From the IMG/VR virus record IMGVR_UViG_3300008120_000126, positions 1 to 45,450 of that record: DNA of 45,450 nt; one strand, given 5' to 3'. The notes beneath the pieces are model-generated. The model was not told the DNA's origin. It saw only the letters and a program-made list of their open reading frames with translations, and made no database searches. Origin of the DNA: a virus. A program made the position numbers and the translations under genes. This document shows, one piece after another, positions 23,378 through 31,148 of the stretch; positions within the stretch are counted from its first letter, which is position 1, and each line of letters begins with the position of its first letter.

Positions 23378-23901
23378 CCCGTAGGCTCACCCTCTGCAGG
23401 GCTGTCGAGTAATGACACACTCTGGACAAAATCACCCTCGAAATCAGCCTTAACAGGCCCGTCCTCAAGACTACCAATGCCTATTATTGTATTTACCTGT
23501 GTTTCGAGATTGTCCAACCCTGCCGCCCTGCGAGCCATCTTATCCACAATATCCGCATCTTTCCAGTTCTTGGGAGGAGCGAGCGTAGCCTGTTGCATAA
23601 GTTCAGAGGTTTTCTCGAACATCATACTACGATACGCCTCACCACGCTCCGCCCATGTCTTTCCGACCTGCTTTGCGGCCTGTTTTTGGGTCTCCAAAAT
23701 GGTCGGTTGCACCTTTGTTGCATGAGATGCAACCTCGGTTATATGGGTCTCTGGCCGCATCTCCATCCATTTTTCCCTAGCTGAACGAGCTTTAAGAGTC
23801 CCTTCAGGCACATCGTATTTCACTGCAAGTAAAGGGATTGACATCCCATGTGAGAATTCGATGCGTATAGCATCCCAATTTCGGTCAAGTGCTGCAGGCA
23901 T
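23374..23901 (-). CDS. Terminase small subunit-like DNA-binding protein
   Basis: 175 aa from the ATG at 23901; a TTG at 23943 would add 14 residues. Residues ~7-45, 'WDAIRIEFSHGMSIPLLAVKYDVPEGTLKARS' region followed by AREKW, match the HTH of phage terminase small-type proteins (G-x-S-[IL]-x-x-[LI]-A-x-x-Y-x-V-[PS]-x-x-T[LV]-x-x-R...REKW). The rest is helical, as in TerS oligomerisation regions. It would recognise packaging sites and feed DNA to TerL. It is a lone minus-strand gene inside the plus-strand early region, convergent with the previous gene and divergent from the next. Confidence 0.65.
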   Translation of the reverse strand: MPAALDRNWDAIRIEFSHGMSIPLLAVKYDVPEGTLKARSAREKWMEMRPETHITEVASHATKVQPTILETQKQAAKQVGKTWAERGEAYRSMMFEKTSELMQQATLAPPKNWKDADIVDKMARRAAGLDNLETQVNTIIGIGSLEDGPVKADFEGDFVQSVSLLDSPAEGEPTG

Positions 23902-23968
23902 AAGTAACGACTTGAGTATGTCATTACCCTGCAACCCTGTCAACCATCAACCCGCAGACCAACAACCA

Positions 23969-24238
23969 ATGAACCTAAAAGAAACGCAAGAGGCTTTAAT
24001 CAAAGCCATGCTAGTCATCCACAAAGTAGAACATGTAACGACCACCATAGAATTGTGCCGTCTTGGAGAGTGGGAAGACCACCGCCCTGCTTTGGACACT
24101 ATTCTTCGGAGACTTGCGGAGGCTGGTATTAGAGTTTCCCCTTCTACATCCAAGGACTTAGGCCTACCTGAGAAACCTTTTAACCCTTTCCAAGCAAACA
24201 ATAACTACCGCATGTGGCAAGAGGAAAACCCTTTATAA
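23969..24238 (+). CDS. 89-aa protein, unknown
   Basis: Starts at the ATG at 23969 after an AC-rich leader; the frame is open upstream only by chance over the divergent gene. Mostly helical ('TIELCRLGEWEDHRPALDTILRRLAEAGI'). Not recognised. Confidence 0.6.
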   Translation: MNLKETQEALIKAMLVIHKVEHVTTTIELCRLGEWEDHRPALDTILRRLAEAGIRVSPSTSKDLGLPEKPFNPFQANNNYRMWQEENPL

Positions 24239-24326
24239 AACCCTTTCACCCTGTCGCCCTGTCCCGCTTCTGCAGGGCAGCAGGTATCCAAACAAACCAG
24301 AAGCAAACTACACAGAAAGTAAAGCC

Positions 24327-24590
24327 ATGATAACGCTAGACAACACAGCATCCCGCACCATCGACAACTCTGATCCCGACTCGATCATCGAGCAGATCAA
24401 CCTCGCTGGCTCACGCCACGACATCAAGCAGTCCCTCCAAACACTCACCCGCAAATACCCGTTTGTTGTGGAGTGGGTGAGCTACTCTGATCTGAAGCTG
24501 GAAGAGTGGCGTCCAGGCGAGCGGCCTATGGATCTGTTGTATGCCTCGTTCGACGGCAAGACTTTGACCGAGTGCTACGGAAAGATTTGA
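24327..24590 (+). CDS. 87-aa protein, unknown
   Basis: Compact alpha/beta protein ending 'MDLLYASFDGKTLTECYGKI', with C-ending codons. The 88-nt gap before it contains a Pro/CACC-rich stretch similar to the 3' ends of the nearby paralogous genes and may be a remnant of one. No family recognised. Confidence 0.55.
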   Translation: MITLDNTASRTIDNSDPDSIIEQINLAGSRHDIKQSLQTLTRKYPFVVEWVSYSDLKLEEWRPGERPMDLLYASFDGKTLTECYGKI

Positions 24591-24617
24591 ACGAATCAAA
24601 AAACTTATTGTCTATGA

Positions 24618-24629
24618 GGTATAATATCC
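24618..24629 (+). promoter_or_regulatory. GGTATAATATCC promoter-like box
   Basis: Exact copy of the box, 30 nt before the start of the small membrane protein gene. It falls in a gap between genes and probably starts the 24.6-27 kb transcript. Confidence 0.6.
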
Positions 24630-24658
24630 AATAGACATATTGGTAACAAGAAACTGCC

Positions 24659-24823
24659 ATGACCAGAAACAAAATCGCAGGGCTAATCGCCCTGTTCGCT
24701 GTCGCTTCCTTCGGGTTTGTCCCTGCAGCCCTGTTGTCGCTCGGCATACACGCCGCGCTTATCTCTGCCCTAGCCGCTCTGATTCTCGGAGTGGTAGCCG
24801 TCCTCATTGACCCCAACATCTAA
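24659..24823 (+). CDS. 54-aa membrane protein with two transmembrane segments
   Basis: After a short basic start (MTRNK) there are two hydrophobic helices, about residues 6-28 and 31-50, joined by a short turn, and a DPNI tail. It is too short for secure assignment. A class II holin-like or superinfection-exclusion membrane peptide is possible, but its early position argues against a lysis role. Confidence 0.6.
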   Translation: MTRNKIAGLIALFAVASFGFVPAALLSLGIHAALISALAALILGVVAVLIDPNI

Positions 24824-24825
24824 CC

Positions 24826-25182
24826 ATGAGCGCATCATTAGGCAACACCGCATACAATCTGAAGGTGGCAGACTCATGTGCAACTTCCGGTAAGGGCGGC
24901 TCTATAGAGCTAAGCCTTAGCGCCAAACTAACTGTTGAGATGTCGGCGCATTTATGCGCCATCACAGAGCTGTGCATTAGAGGAAAGAACAGGAACAGCG
25001 CAGTTCTAGGAAACGCCGACATAAAGTTGTCCGGAACATTTGGCGACGAGAACAACACCGCACACAACTCCGACTGGCTCCGTGCCGTGGCAAGAATGTT
25101 AGACCATCTCGCCGACAACATGGACCGTCTCCCAACCCACGAACAGACCATCGCCATGATGGTCGCAAACAGAATGTCATAA
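24826..25182 (+). CDS. 118-aa protein, unknown
   Basis: Starts 2 nt after the membrane-protein stop. Ser/Ala-rich N-terminal half with beta tendency, helical C-terminus ('WLRAVARMLDHLADNMDRL'). Contains four Cys without a clear metal-site spacing. No family recognised. Confidence 0.6.
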   Translation: MSASLGNTAYNLKVADSCATSGKGGSIELSLSAKLTVEMSAHLCAITELCIRGKNRNSAVLGNADIKLSGTFGDENNTAHNSDWLRAVARMLDHLADNMDRLPTHEQTIAMMVANRMS

Positions 25183-25214
25183 CCAACAAATAAACCCCTA
25201 TAAAAATTAACCTT

Positions 25215-25430
25215 ATGCCAATCCAAGTATACGAACGCAATGTCTATGGTCGCCAGACCATTTATCCAGTCGGCCCCGAAGCGGGGCTACTAACCGCACT
25301 CACCAAGAAAAAGACCCTTGACCTCGCCGATGTCCGCCATCTGCAAGACCTCGGTCTTGAGGTTGAGTTTGTCCCCGACCCAGCAACCCACCTTTCAAGA
25401 GGCCAACAGCTAACCCTTAACCTGCAATAA
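25215..25430 (+). CDS. 71-aa protein, unknown
   Basis: Small alpha/beta protein ('MPIQVYERNVYGRQTIYPVG'). AT-rich leader with no Shine-Dalgarno. Its 3' end is part of a 17-bp direct repeat shared with the next gene's end. Confidence 0.55.
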   Translation: MPIQVYERNVYGRQTIYPVGPEAGLLTALTKKKTLDLADVRHLQDLGLEVEFVPDPATHLSRGQQLTLNLQ

Positions 25431-25681
25431 GCTATGCCAGACCTTAACCTTCCGACTAACCCAAGCGTTCCGCCAGATCAAACAGCCGCATATTACTACG
25501 GTTTATTAACAGAGAACAGGAAGCTGGCTAGAGACCAAGTCAAATTCGAGTTCAGATACGCTAAGAAACAACACAAAGCCGCTACGAAGATGCTGGAACG
25601 AGCGTATGTCCATATGCTTAAAGCGAGAAACCTAATACTATCGGCGAAAAGAATCGTTAAACATAACCCTTAACCTGCAAT
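25412..25681 (+). repeat. 17-bp direct repeat at two gene ends
   Basis: AACCCTTAACCTGCAAT occurs at 25412-25428 and again at 25665-25681, each across the 3' end of a small gene. It suggests duplication or gene-cassette insertion at this sequence. Confidence 0.7.
25434..25673 (+). CDS. 79-aa basic helical protein, unknown
   Basis: Lys/Arg-rich with a long helix (residues ~25-75, 'ENRKLARDQVKFEFRYAKKQ'). Starts 3 nt after the previous stop. It is flanked by the 17-bp direct repeat, so it may be a mobile small cassette. Unrecognised. Confidence 0.55.
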   Translation: MPDLNLPTNPSVPPDQTAAYYYGLLTENRKLARDQVKFEFRYAKKQHKAATKMLERAYVHMLKARNLILSAKRIVKHNP

Positions 25682-25708
25682 GACACCTAACGGAAAGTCA
25701 CCCCGCCA

Positions 25709-26392
25709 ATGAAAACTAAAAAGAAACGCGTTAAGAAACATTACAGCGACACGGGCATGGCCCGTGCGTTCTTCGATGAAACCCTGTCTCCCAGCATCGT
25801 GAGCGTCGGTAACTCCTGTCTCGCTACACCGGATAGATTCTGGGCGTTCGATACCACATTCGCCGCCAAGATTACCCTCGATGGTTCGCCCTACTTCCTA
25901 GTGCGAAACAACACCAATGAACCTGCGTATGTGACTACCGCGTTGCACAACGCCATGCGTAGAGATCTTGATGAACAGGAGCGAAAATACCAGCACTTCT
26001 ATAGACGGGCTGAGACTGATCCTATACTGCATACCAGTCACGGCATCCCGATCCTTGAAGTAGCTAGGGTCGTTCCGAACAGCACGCCTAGCGATTGGCG
26101 AGCCGACTGGGTAGAATCTCTGCAGTTTTACTACGAGTCTCTCATTGAGAACAGGCTGGCTCGAAAGAGTGCGATCTGGATCAGCTCCCAATTCTGGCAT
26201 CACACCAATATCGCGAACAACACGCTCAAGTTTATTGGTTTGCCGCAGCTTACTAGGGATGAACTGCGTGTTGAAGCTATTGAGAACGCCTTAGCAGTTG
26301 AGCTGTTCAAGCAGAAAGCAGATGGTTACCAGCCCGACTATTGGCGAAGCAACTATAACTACTATACACCCGCCTTCTTAAAGGCCGCGTAG
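25709..26392 (+). CDS. Unknown protein, paralogue A of a three-member family
   Basis: 227 aa, basic N-terminus (MKTKKKRVKKHYS), then a layout shared with two later genes: an 'ARAFFDETLSPS' start block, a central 'FAAKITLDGSPYFLVRNN' strand pair, a helical middle, and a C-terminal 'NALAVELFKQKADGY' block. The family has no recognised domain. Rich in Trp, Tyr and Arg. The three copies bracket the MoxR/VWA genes, which suggests a shared role or repeated duplication in this accessory block. Confidence 0.65.
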   Translation: MKTKKKRVKKHYSDTGMARAFFDETLSPSIVSVGNSCLATPDRFWAFDTTFAAKITLDGSPYFLVRNNTNEPAYVTTALHNAMRRDLDEQERKYQHFYRRAETDPILHTSHGIPILEVARVVPNSTPSDWRADWVESLQFYYESLIENRLARKSAIWISSQFWHHTNIANNTLKFIGLPQLTRDELRVEAIENALAVELFKQKADGYQPDYWRSNYNYYTPAFLKAA

Positions 26393-26394
26393 TT

Positions 26395-26556
26395 ATGTCC
26401 GCACTAAACTTCGAGGATGGCACGGTCCTCCCTATCTACAATTCACTGGAGGAAGCGTTTCCCTTCCTCCCAAACGACACAGAAACAGAAACCAATGAGC
26501 AAATACAAATCAGTTTACCCGAGCGAAACAGCTCTGGGACAAGCGTTCAGCGCTAA
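26395..26556 (+). CDS. 53-aa acidic ORF, low confidence
   Basis: ATG two bases after the preceding stop; acidic product (NFEDGTVLPIYNSLEEAFPF). Its last 20 codons overlap the start of paralogue B in another frame. Position and composition are plausible but support is thin. Confidence 0.35.
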   Translation: MSALNFEDGTVLPIYNSLEEAFPFLPNDTETETNEQIQISLPERNSSGTSVQR

Positions 26557-27139
26557 AGCATTCTCGCCTAAAGGCGATCTGTTCCGATCCAGACACGGGT
26601 CAACAGCTACCCACACAACCATTCGCACTCCTACTCAGTTCATAGCTAGGTGGGAAGGCAACACATTGTTCAAGACCCGCTATGCTGGGGACGGGCAGCA
26701 ACCCTTGTGGCAAGCTGTAAACACTCATTACTACACCACCATCTACAAAGTGATGACCGATGTCGGTGAGCCTAGTAAAAAGACGCTCCCTTACATGTGG
26801 CGCATCTACCAGTTAGCTCCGCTCGACACCCACGAGGAGATGCTGCAGAAGCAACTCTTGTGCGCTCACAAGACATTCGCCCGAAGCAAACGGGCTAGGG
26901 TTCACAACCAGATGTATTACTACAACTGCGCTGTAGACTTGTTCAATGAGTGCATAGACTTTGCTAATGTCTTCCAGCTAATGCCGCCTAGTAAGAACGA
27001 CATACCCGAAGACTTTATAGCATGGCCAGCGATCGTAGCATTCAAGCTAAAGGCAGACGGGGCGTTCGTTAGAGAGCACCACACCCTGTCGCCCTATTAC
27101 ACTTCAACCCTTTCACCCAGTCAATCCGTTGCCGCCTGA
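26495..27139 (+). CDS. Unknown protein, paralogue B of the three-member family
   Basis: 214 aa from the ATG at 26495; the open frame upstream overlaps the small acidic ORF. It starts 'MSKYKSVYPSETALGQAFSA' and has 'FSPKGDLFRS', a central 'FIARWEGNTLFKTRY' and a C-terminal 'AIVAFKLKADGAF', clearly the same scheme as the gene at 29809 and more distantly the one at 25709. The Pro/Ser-rich C-terminal tail is followed at once by a promoter-like box, as in paralogue C. No known family or catalytic motif. Confidence 0.7.
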   Translation: MSKYKSVYPSETALGQAFSAKAFSPKGDLFRSRHGSTATHTTIRTPTQFIARWEGNTLFKTRYAGDGQQPLWQAVNTHYYTTIYKVMTDVGEPSKKTLPYMWRIYQLAPLDTHEEMLQKQLLCAHKTFARSKRARVHNQMYYYNCAVDLFNECIDFANVFQLMPPSKNDIPEDFIAWPAIVAFKLKADGAFVREHHTLSPYYTSTLSPSQSVAA

Positions 27140-27144
27140 CCTTG

Positions 27145-27156
27145 GGTATCATATCC
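27145..27156 (+). promoter_or_regulatory. GGTATCATATCC box after paralogue B
   Basis: One-base variant of the common box, beginning 6 nt after the paralogue B stop and 37 nt before the MoxR start, with an AC-rich unstructured leader between. Confidence 0.55.
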
Positions 27157-27192
27157 GAGGCAACACAAACACACAACTAACACACAACACAT

Positions 27193-28239
27193 ATGTCCAA
27201 GACAAACACAGTTAAAGTATCCACCAAAGCCACCGTCAAACCCAGCCAGCTTATCGAGATCCTCAAGTATTGCGATCAAGCCAATCTGGTTCCCTTCGTG
27301 CTGTCGCCTCCCGGCCTCGGCAAATCGTCCATCGGTCGCCAGTATTCCATGATGCGCTCCGGTGACCCCAGCAAATACAAGCCCGTGTATCTCGGTCAGA
27401 TCGCACCCACCGATCTGTGCGGCTTCCCCTACATCGACCGCGAGAAGAATGTCATGCGCTTCTCCGTCCCAGCCCTGTTGCCCAGCGAACCTAACTCTAC
27501 GCTCCACCTTGACGAGCTGCCCAATGCCGCCAAGCAGAGTCAGAACGTTGCGCTCCAAGTATCCTTGGAACGCCGCGTCGGTGAGTGGGTAGCCCCCGAG
27601 AACACCTTCATCATCCTGTCTGGTAACAGCCAGAGTGACCGCTGCCATGTCGAGAAGCTATCCTCTGCGCTAGCCAATCGTGTCATGTTCATCAACCTTG
27701 TGCCTGACCTCGACGACTGGTGCGAGTGGGCTCTGGATAACGGCGTCGATGTTCGTGTCATCGCTTTCCTCCGCTTCCGCCCCGACTTGCTCCACTCGTT
27801 TGACCCGCAGAAGTGGGACGGCGAGGGTGGCTTCGCTTCTCCCCGTAGCTGGGAAGCGGCGTCCCGCTTGATACAGAAAGACCCGCCCGCTTCGGTGCGT
27901 GTGCCAATGCTTGAGGGTATCCTCGGCGCTGGCCCTGCCGCTGAGTTCGGTGCGTTCCTCGACACCTACGAACAGCTGCCCTCGATCGACGCTATCCTGC
28001 TCGATCCATCCGGTGCTGAGGTTCCTGAAACCCCGTCGCCCCGCTACGCTGTGTGTGCCGCACTCAGTCAGCGTGTCACTGGTAAGAACTTCGGTCGTAT
28101 CCTCACCTACCTTGACCGCTTGCCAATGGAGTTCACAACCTTCGGTGTGCGCCTCGCTTACAAGCTCAAGCGTTCCGAGGTAACCTCAACCAAGGACTTC
28201 ATCAAATGGGCGACCGACCACAAAGACGTTCTGCTGTAA
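27193..28239 (+). CDS. MoxR-like AAA+ ATPase
   Basis: 348 aa. Walker A 'PPGLGKSS' (residues 39-46), Walker B 'LHLDELPNA' (104-112), sensor-like 'ILSGNS' (141-146), and a C-terminal lid. MoxR ATPases work with VWA-domain partners as remodelling or metal-insertion chaperones; the partner here is the next gene, 8 nt downstream. Codon use is strongly biased to C/G-ending codons, suggesting high expression. Some MoxR-VWA pairs belong to conflict systems, so a role in host takeover or defence is possible but unproven. Confidence 0.88.
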   Translation: MSKTNTVKVSTKATVKPSQLIEILKYCDQANLVPFVLSPPGLGKSSIGRQYSMMRSGDPSKYKPVYLGQIAPTDLCGFPYIDREKNVMRFSVPALLPSEPNSTLHLDELPNAAKQSQNVALQVSLERRVGEWVAPENTFIILSGNSQSDRCHVEKLSSALANRVMFINLVPDLDDWCEWALDNGVDVRVIAFLRFRPDLLHSFDPQKWDGEGGFASPRSWEAASRLIQKDPPASVRVPMLEGILGAGPAAEFGAFLDTYEQLPSIDAILLDPSGAEVPETPSPRYAVCAALSQRVTGKNFGRILTYLDRLPMEFTTFGVRLAYKLKRSEVTSTKDFIKWATDHKDVLL

Positions 28240-28247
28240 CATAATTT

Positions 28248-29444
28248 ATGCAACCAATGCCACAACCTAAGCCGTTGACTCAAGCCGAGATCAGCGAGCA
28301 GATCAAGCGGTCAGAGAAACAAGTAGTCGAGTTGGTCATGTGCCACCCGTTCTTCGCTTCTCTGTTCCTCAACCTCAACCGCGTCTACACCGACGAAGTG
28401 GAGACGATGGCTACCAATGGTGTAGACATCTTCATCAACCCTCAGTTTGTCAAAGACTGCTCAGACTCTGACATCCTGTTCACTCATGTCCACGAGGCTA
28501 TGCACTGCGCTCTCGGTCACCCTTGGCGCAAGGGAGATCGCGACCATGTCAAGTCCAACATGGCTATGGACTACGCCATCAACCAGATCCTCGACGACAT
28601 CATTCAAGCTGGCTGTCGTAACCTTTCCATGCCTGTTGGCGGTCTACTCGACCCTCAGTATGCAGGTATGGCTTGGGAGGAAATCTACGCCAAGCTGCCA
28701 CCGCCCCCACCGCCACCACCAGGGGGAGGCGGACGTGGTCAATGCGGCTTCGGTGAAGTCCTCGACGGCGCAACACCACCCGACCCCAAAACTGGCAAGA
28801 AGAAGTCCAGCGGTGACATGGCCGCTGAGTGGAAAGGCAAGCTGGCCCAAGCCGCTCAAGCTGCTCGTATGCAGGGCAACCTCCCTGCTGGCGTCGAGCG
28901 TCTCGTCGATAGCATCCTTGCCCCCAAGGTTCCTTGGCGCACCGTGCTTCGCCGCTTCCTTACCGAGATCATCAAGAACGACTACGACTGGATGAAACCC
29001 GACCGCCGCTTCTTGCCCGACGACATCTACATCCCCGACATCGGCGATGAAGAAGCTGCTGGCGAGATTGTTATCGCCTTCGATACCTCTGGGTCTATTG
29101 ATCAAGACATGCTCGCTGCGTTCATGGCCGAGGTTAACGCCATCCATGAAACAATACGCCCTATCAAAACGCACTGCGTTGCTTGTGACGCTGCAGTTCA
29201 CAACACTGCAGAGTTCGGACCAGACGATACTATCATCTTTTCTCCGCAGGGCGGCGGCGGAACAGACTTCACTCCAGTCTTTGACTGGGTCAAGAAGCAG
29301 GGCATCAACTGCAAGGCCCTAGTATATCTGACTGACCTCTATGGCAGTTTCCCTACAGCCTCTCCTGGCTACCCCGTTTTGTGGGCTTGCTGGTCGGAGT
29401 GCGACAATGTGCCCTTTGGCGATGTGGTTCACGTCAAAGACTAG
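28248..29444 (+). CDS. Metallopeptidase (DUF2201-type) - VWA-like protein, MoxR partner
   Basis: 398 aa. The N-terminal domain has the zincin motif 'HEAMH' (residues 82-86) in 'FTHVHEAMHCALGHPWR'. A poly-Pro/Gly linker (151-164) follows. The C-terminal VWA-like domain has the MIDAS 'FDTSGS' (D279, S281, S283), 'GGGGTDF' (T339) and 'YLTDLYG' (D363), so metal binding looks intact. This matches predicted metallopeptidase-VWA proteins that pair with MoxR ATPases. The substrate is unknown. The cassette is high in GC-ending codons like its partner. Confidence 0.87.
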   Translation: MQPMPQPKPLTQAEISEQIKRSEKQVVELVMCHPFFASLFLNLNRVYTDEVETMATNGVDIFINPQFVKDCSDSDILFTHVHEAMHCALGHPWRKGDRDHVKSNMAMDYAINQILDDIIQAGCRNLSMPVGGLLDPQYAGMAWEEIYAKLPPPPPPPPGGGGRGQCGFGEVLDGATPPDPKTGKKKSSGDMAAEWKGKLAQAAQAARMQGNLPAGVERLVDSILAPKVPWRTVLRRFLTEIIKNDYDWMKPDRRFLPDDIYIPDIGDEEAAGEIVIAFDTSGSIDQDMLAAFMAEVNAIHETIRPIKTHCVACDAAVHNTAEFGPDDTIIFSPQGGGGTDFTPVFDWVKKQGINCKALVYLTDLYGSFPTASPGYPVLWACWSECDNVPFGDVVHVKD

Positions 29445-29527
29445 CTGTAAAGAATAAGTTTACTCCTGTGTAGTTGTGCTAATAGGCGCTGGGTCCGACC
29501 CCCTGTGCCGCAACATCAACATAGACT

Positions 29528-29812
29528 ATGGAGCTGCACCCTAAAAAAACGTTATCTGAGTTCACCAAATTATTGTCAGAGCCATCTGAGTTCTTTGCTC
29601 GTTCGACATGCGACATGCGGACAACTAGAGCTCGTAAGCTAAAATGGTCGTGCCACTTCTCTCATTGGGCTTGGGGGTGGGATCGAAATCGCGGCCGCGC
29701 CCGCTACAGAATATTCGTCACCAAGCAATACTGCAACGCTCTCACACTAACCGACAAAGACTTCAACAAGTTAATCAACGCACTAGCAACCATTAAAAAA
29801 TTCAACTTATGA
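29528..29812 (+). CDS. 94-aa basic protein, unknown
   Basis: Rich in Arg, Lys and Trp ('HFSHWAWGWDRNRGRARYR'), with a Cys-containing N-terminal half and helical C-terminus. Stop overlaps the start of paralogue C (ATGA), so the two are coupled. Codon use is more AT-rich than in the MoxR/VWA genes before it. Unrecognised. Confidence 0.55.
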   Translation: MELHPKKTLSEFTKLLSEPSEFFARSTCDMRTTRARKLKWSCHFSHWAWGWDRNRGRARYRIFVTKQYCNALTLTDKDFNKLINALATIKKFNL

Positions 29813-30396
29813 GATATAAATCTGTATATGGTTCTCACCATACCCTTGTAACCGCATGGTCAAAAGGGACATTGTCGCCTAAAGGCGACTTTTTTAAGTC
29901 ATCTACTATGATGTGTGACCATAAGAGTATTTACTCCTATGGTCGTCATTTCTGCATCGCCAAGAAAATTGACGGGAACACAATCCTATTAACTGAGCGA
30001 AAATATTCTGTATCAACTGCAAAGCATAGAAACCTTGTAGCCTCCGCGTTGGGAAGCCTGTTTTACAATGTAATACCTGTGCCAACACTCGATCAAGGCG
30101 GCCCTAAAGAATGGGTAGAATTTAGTATTAAAGCTGCTCGCGGTTTATTCCAAGAGGCTAAAAAAGCCAGAACTAACCGACCATTCAAGACGGGCTACTC
30201 GGTAGAGTATTTTAACAGGGCTGCGCGATACGCTGAAGAATTCAGCGTAGAGATGCCCACCCCTGCAGCCCTGCCACAAGGATACTTGGACTTCCTTGTT
30301 GTAGAGATGTTCAAACAAAAAGTTGACCAAACTTCAACCCCCATACCAACCCTTCACCCCTGTTACACTGCTCACAACGGCGCTGTTGCCGTGTGA
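29809..30396 (+). CDS. Unknown protein, paralogue C of the three-member family
   Basis: 195 aa. Shares with paralogue B the start 'RYKSVYGSHHTL', the block 'LSPKGDFFKSS', a central 'FCIAKKIDGNTILLTERK' and C-terminal 'FLVVEMFKQKVDQ', plus a Pro/Thr-rich tail. It is translationally coupled to the previous basic gene. A promoter-like box follows its stop at once, as after paralogue B, so gene and box seem to have been duplicated together. Function unknown. Confidence 0.7.
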   Translation: MRYKSVYGSHHTLVTAWSKGTLSPKGDFFKSSTMMCDHKSIYSYGRHFCIAKKIDGNTILLTERKYSVSTAKHRNLVASALGSLFYNVIPVPTLDQGGPKEWVEFSIKAARGLFQEAKKARTNRPFKTGYSVEYFNRAARYAEEFSVEMPTPAALPQGYLDFLVVEMFKQKVDQTSTPIPTLHPCYTAHNGAVAV

Positions 30397-30398
30397 TG

Positions 30399-30410
30399 GG
30401 TGTAATATCT
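30399..30410 (+). promoter_or_regulatory. GGTGTAATATCT box after paralogue C
   Basis: Two-base variant of the common box directly after the paralogue C stop; the next gene starts 29 nt later behind an AC-rich leader. Confidence 0.5.
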
Positions 30411-30439
30411 AACTAACAACAAACCAACCAAATAAAATT

Positions 30440-31132
30440 ATGGCTATTCAAATCACAGACAAACTAATCGAAGACATCAACGCGCATATCAAAGAACTAT
30501 GCAAGACAGCTATTAAATCCGAGTTCGGTTCAAGCAATGAGCACATACCAATTTACATTTGTCACGAAGACAAAGACTTCGCAGATAAAGTGTATTGGGG
30601 CGACAAAGTAAACCTCAGAGATCAGATGCCGGACAAGTGGTGCTCCAATATTAAATGCAGCCCTTCAAATTCTTATGGATATTCAGAGCTGCGTATTAAA
30701 AACGAAGCGTATCCTAAAATCCCATTGAGGTTTTCGATTGATACGAAGGGGCTTACTTATAAAGCCCCGCCAAATACAAATCAATGGGACGATAAACTTA
30801 CTTTGTATAAAACTCTCTCTGACAAAAGCCCAATGCCTACCTATGTTTTCGAGCAACTTAAGGCTCGTTGTGAGGTAGCTACCCGCTGGGAAGAGACTGG
30901 CAAAAAAGTAAAAGAGTTCCTGCAGACATGCCGCTCGCTTAACCAAGCCGTCAAGGTTTGGCCAGAGCTGGTCAACTTCTTACCCGAAGACCGCCGTAAG
31001 CGGCTTGAAGAAGACAATAAACCCAAGGCTAAGAAGGAGCGGACCACCCCAGCCCCCGAAGAAATCCTTGGACAAATCAACCGAGACGAGATCGCTGCCG
31101 ACCTCGTTGCACTCAGATTCGCAACCAACTAA
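30440..31132 (+). CDS. 230-aa conserved-type phage protein, unknown
   Basis: The N-terminal part is alpha/beta, starting 'MAIQITDKLIEDINAHI'. The C-terminal 'FLQTCRSLNQAVKVWPELVNFLP' recalls the end of phage proteins carrying the Nmad5 (nucleotide-modification-associated) domain, but this is a short match. The tail is Lys-rich and charged. Possible link to DNA modification is weak. Confidence 0.5.
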   Translation: MAIQITDKLIEDINAHIKELCKTAIKSEFGSSNEHIPIYICHEDKDFADKVYWGDKVNLRDQMPDKWCSNIKCSPSNSYGYSELRIKNEAYPKIPLRFSIDTKGLTYKAPPNTNQWDDKLTLYKTLSDKSPMPTYVFEQLKARCEVATRWEETGKKVKEFLQTCRSLNQAVKVWPELVNFLPEDRRKRLEEDNKPKAKKERTTPAPEEILGQINRDEIAADLVALRFATN

Positions 31133-31148
31133 CCCAAACAACAAACAT

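Noticed and set aside
26417-26494. N-terminal extension of paralogue B
   Set aside because: The extra residues do not match the other paralogues, and the ATG at 26495 aligns with the start of paralogue C.
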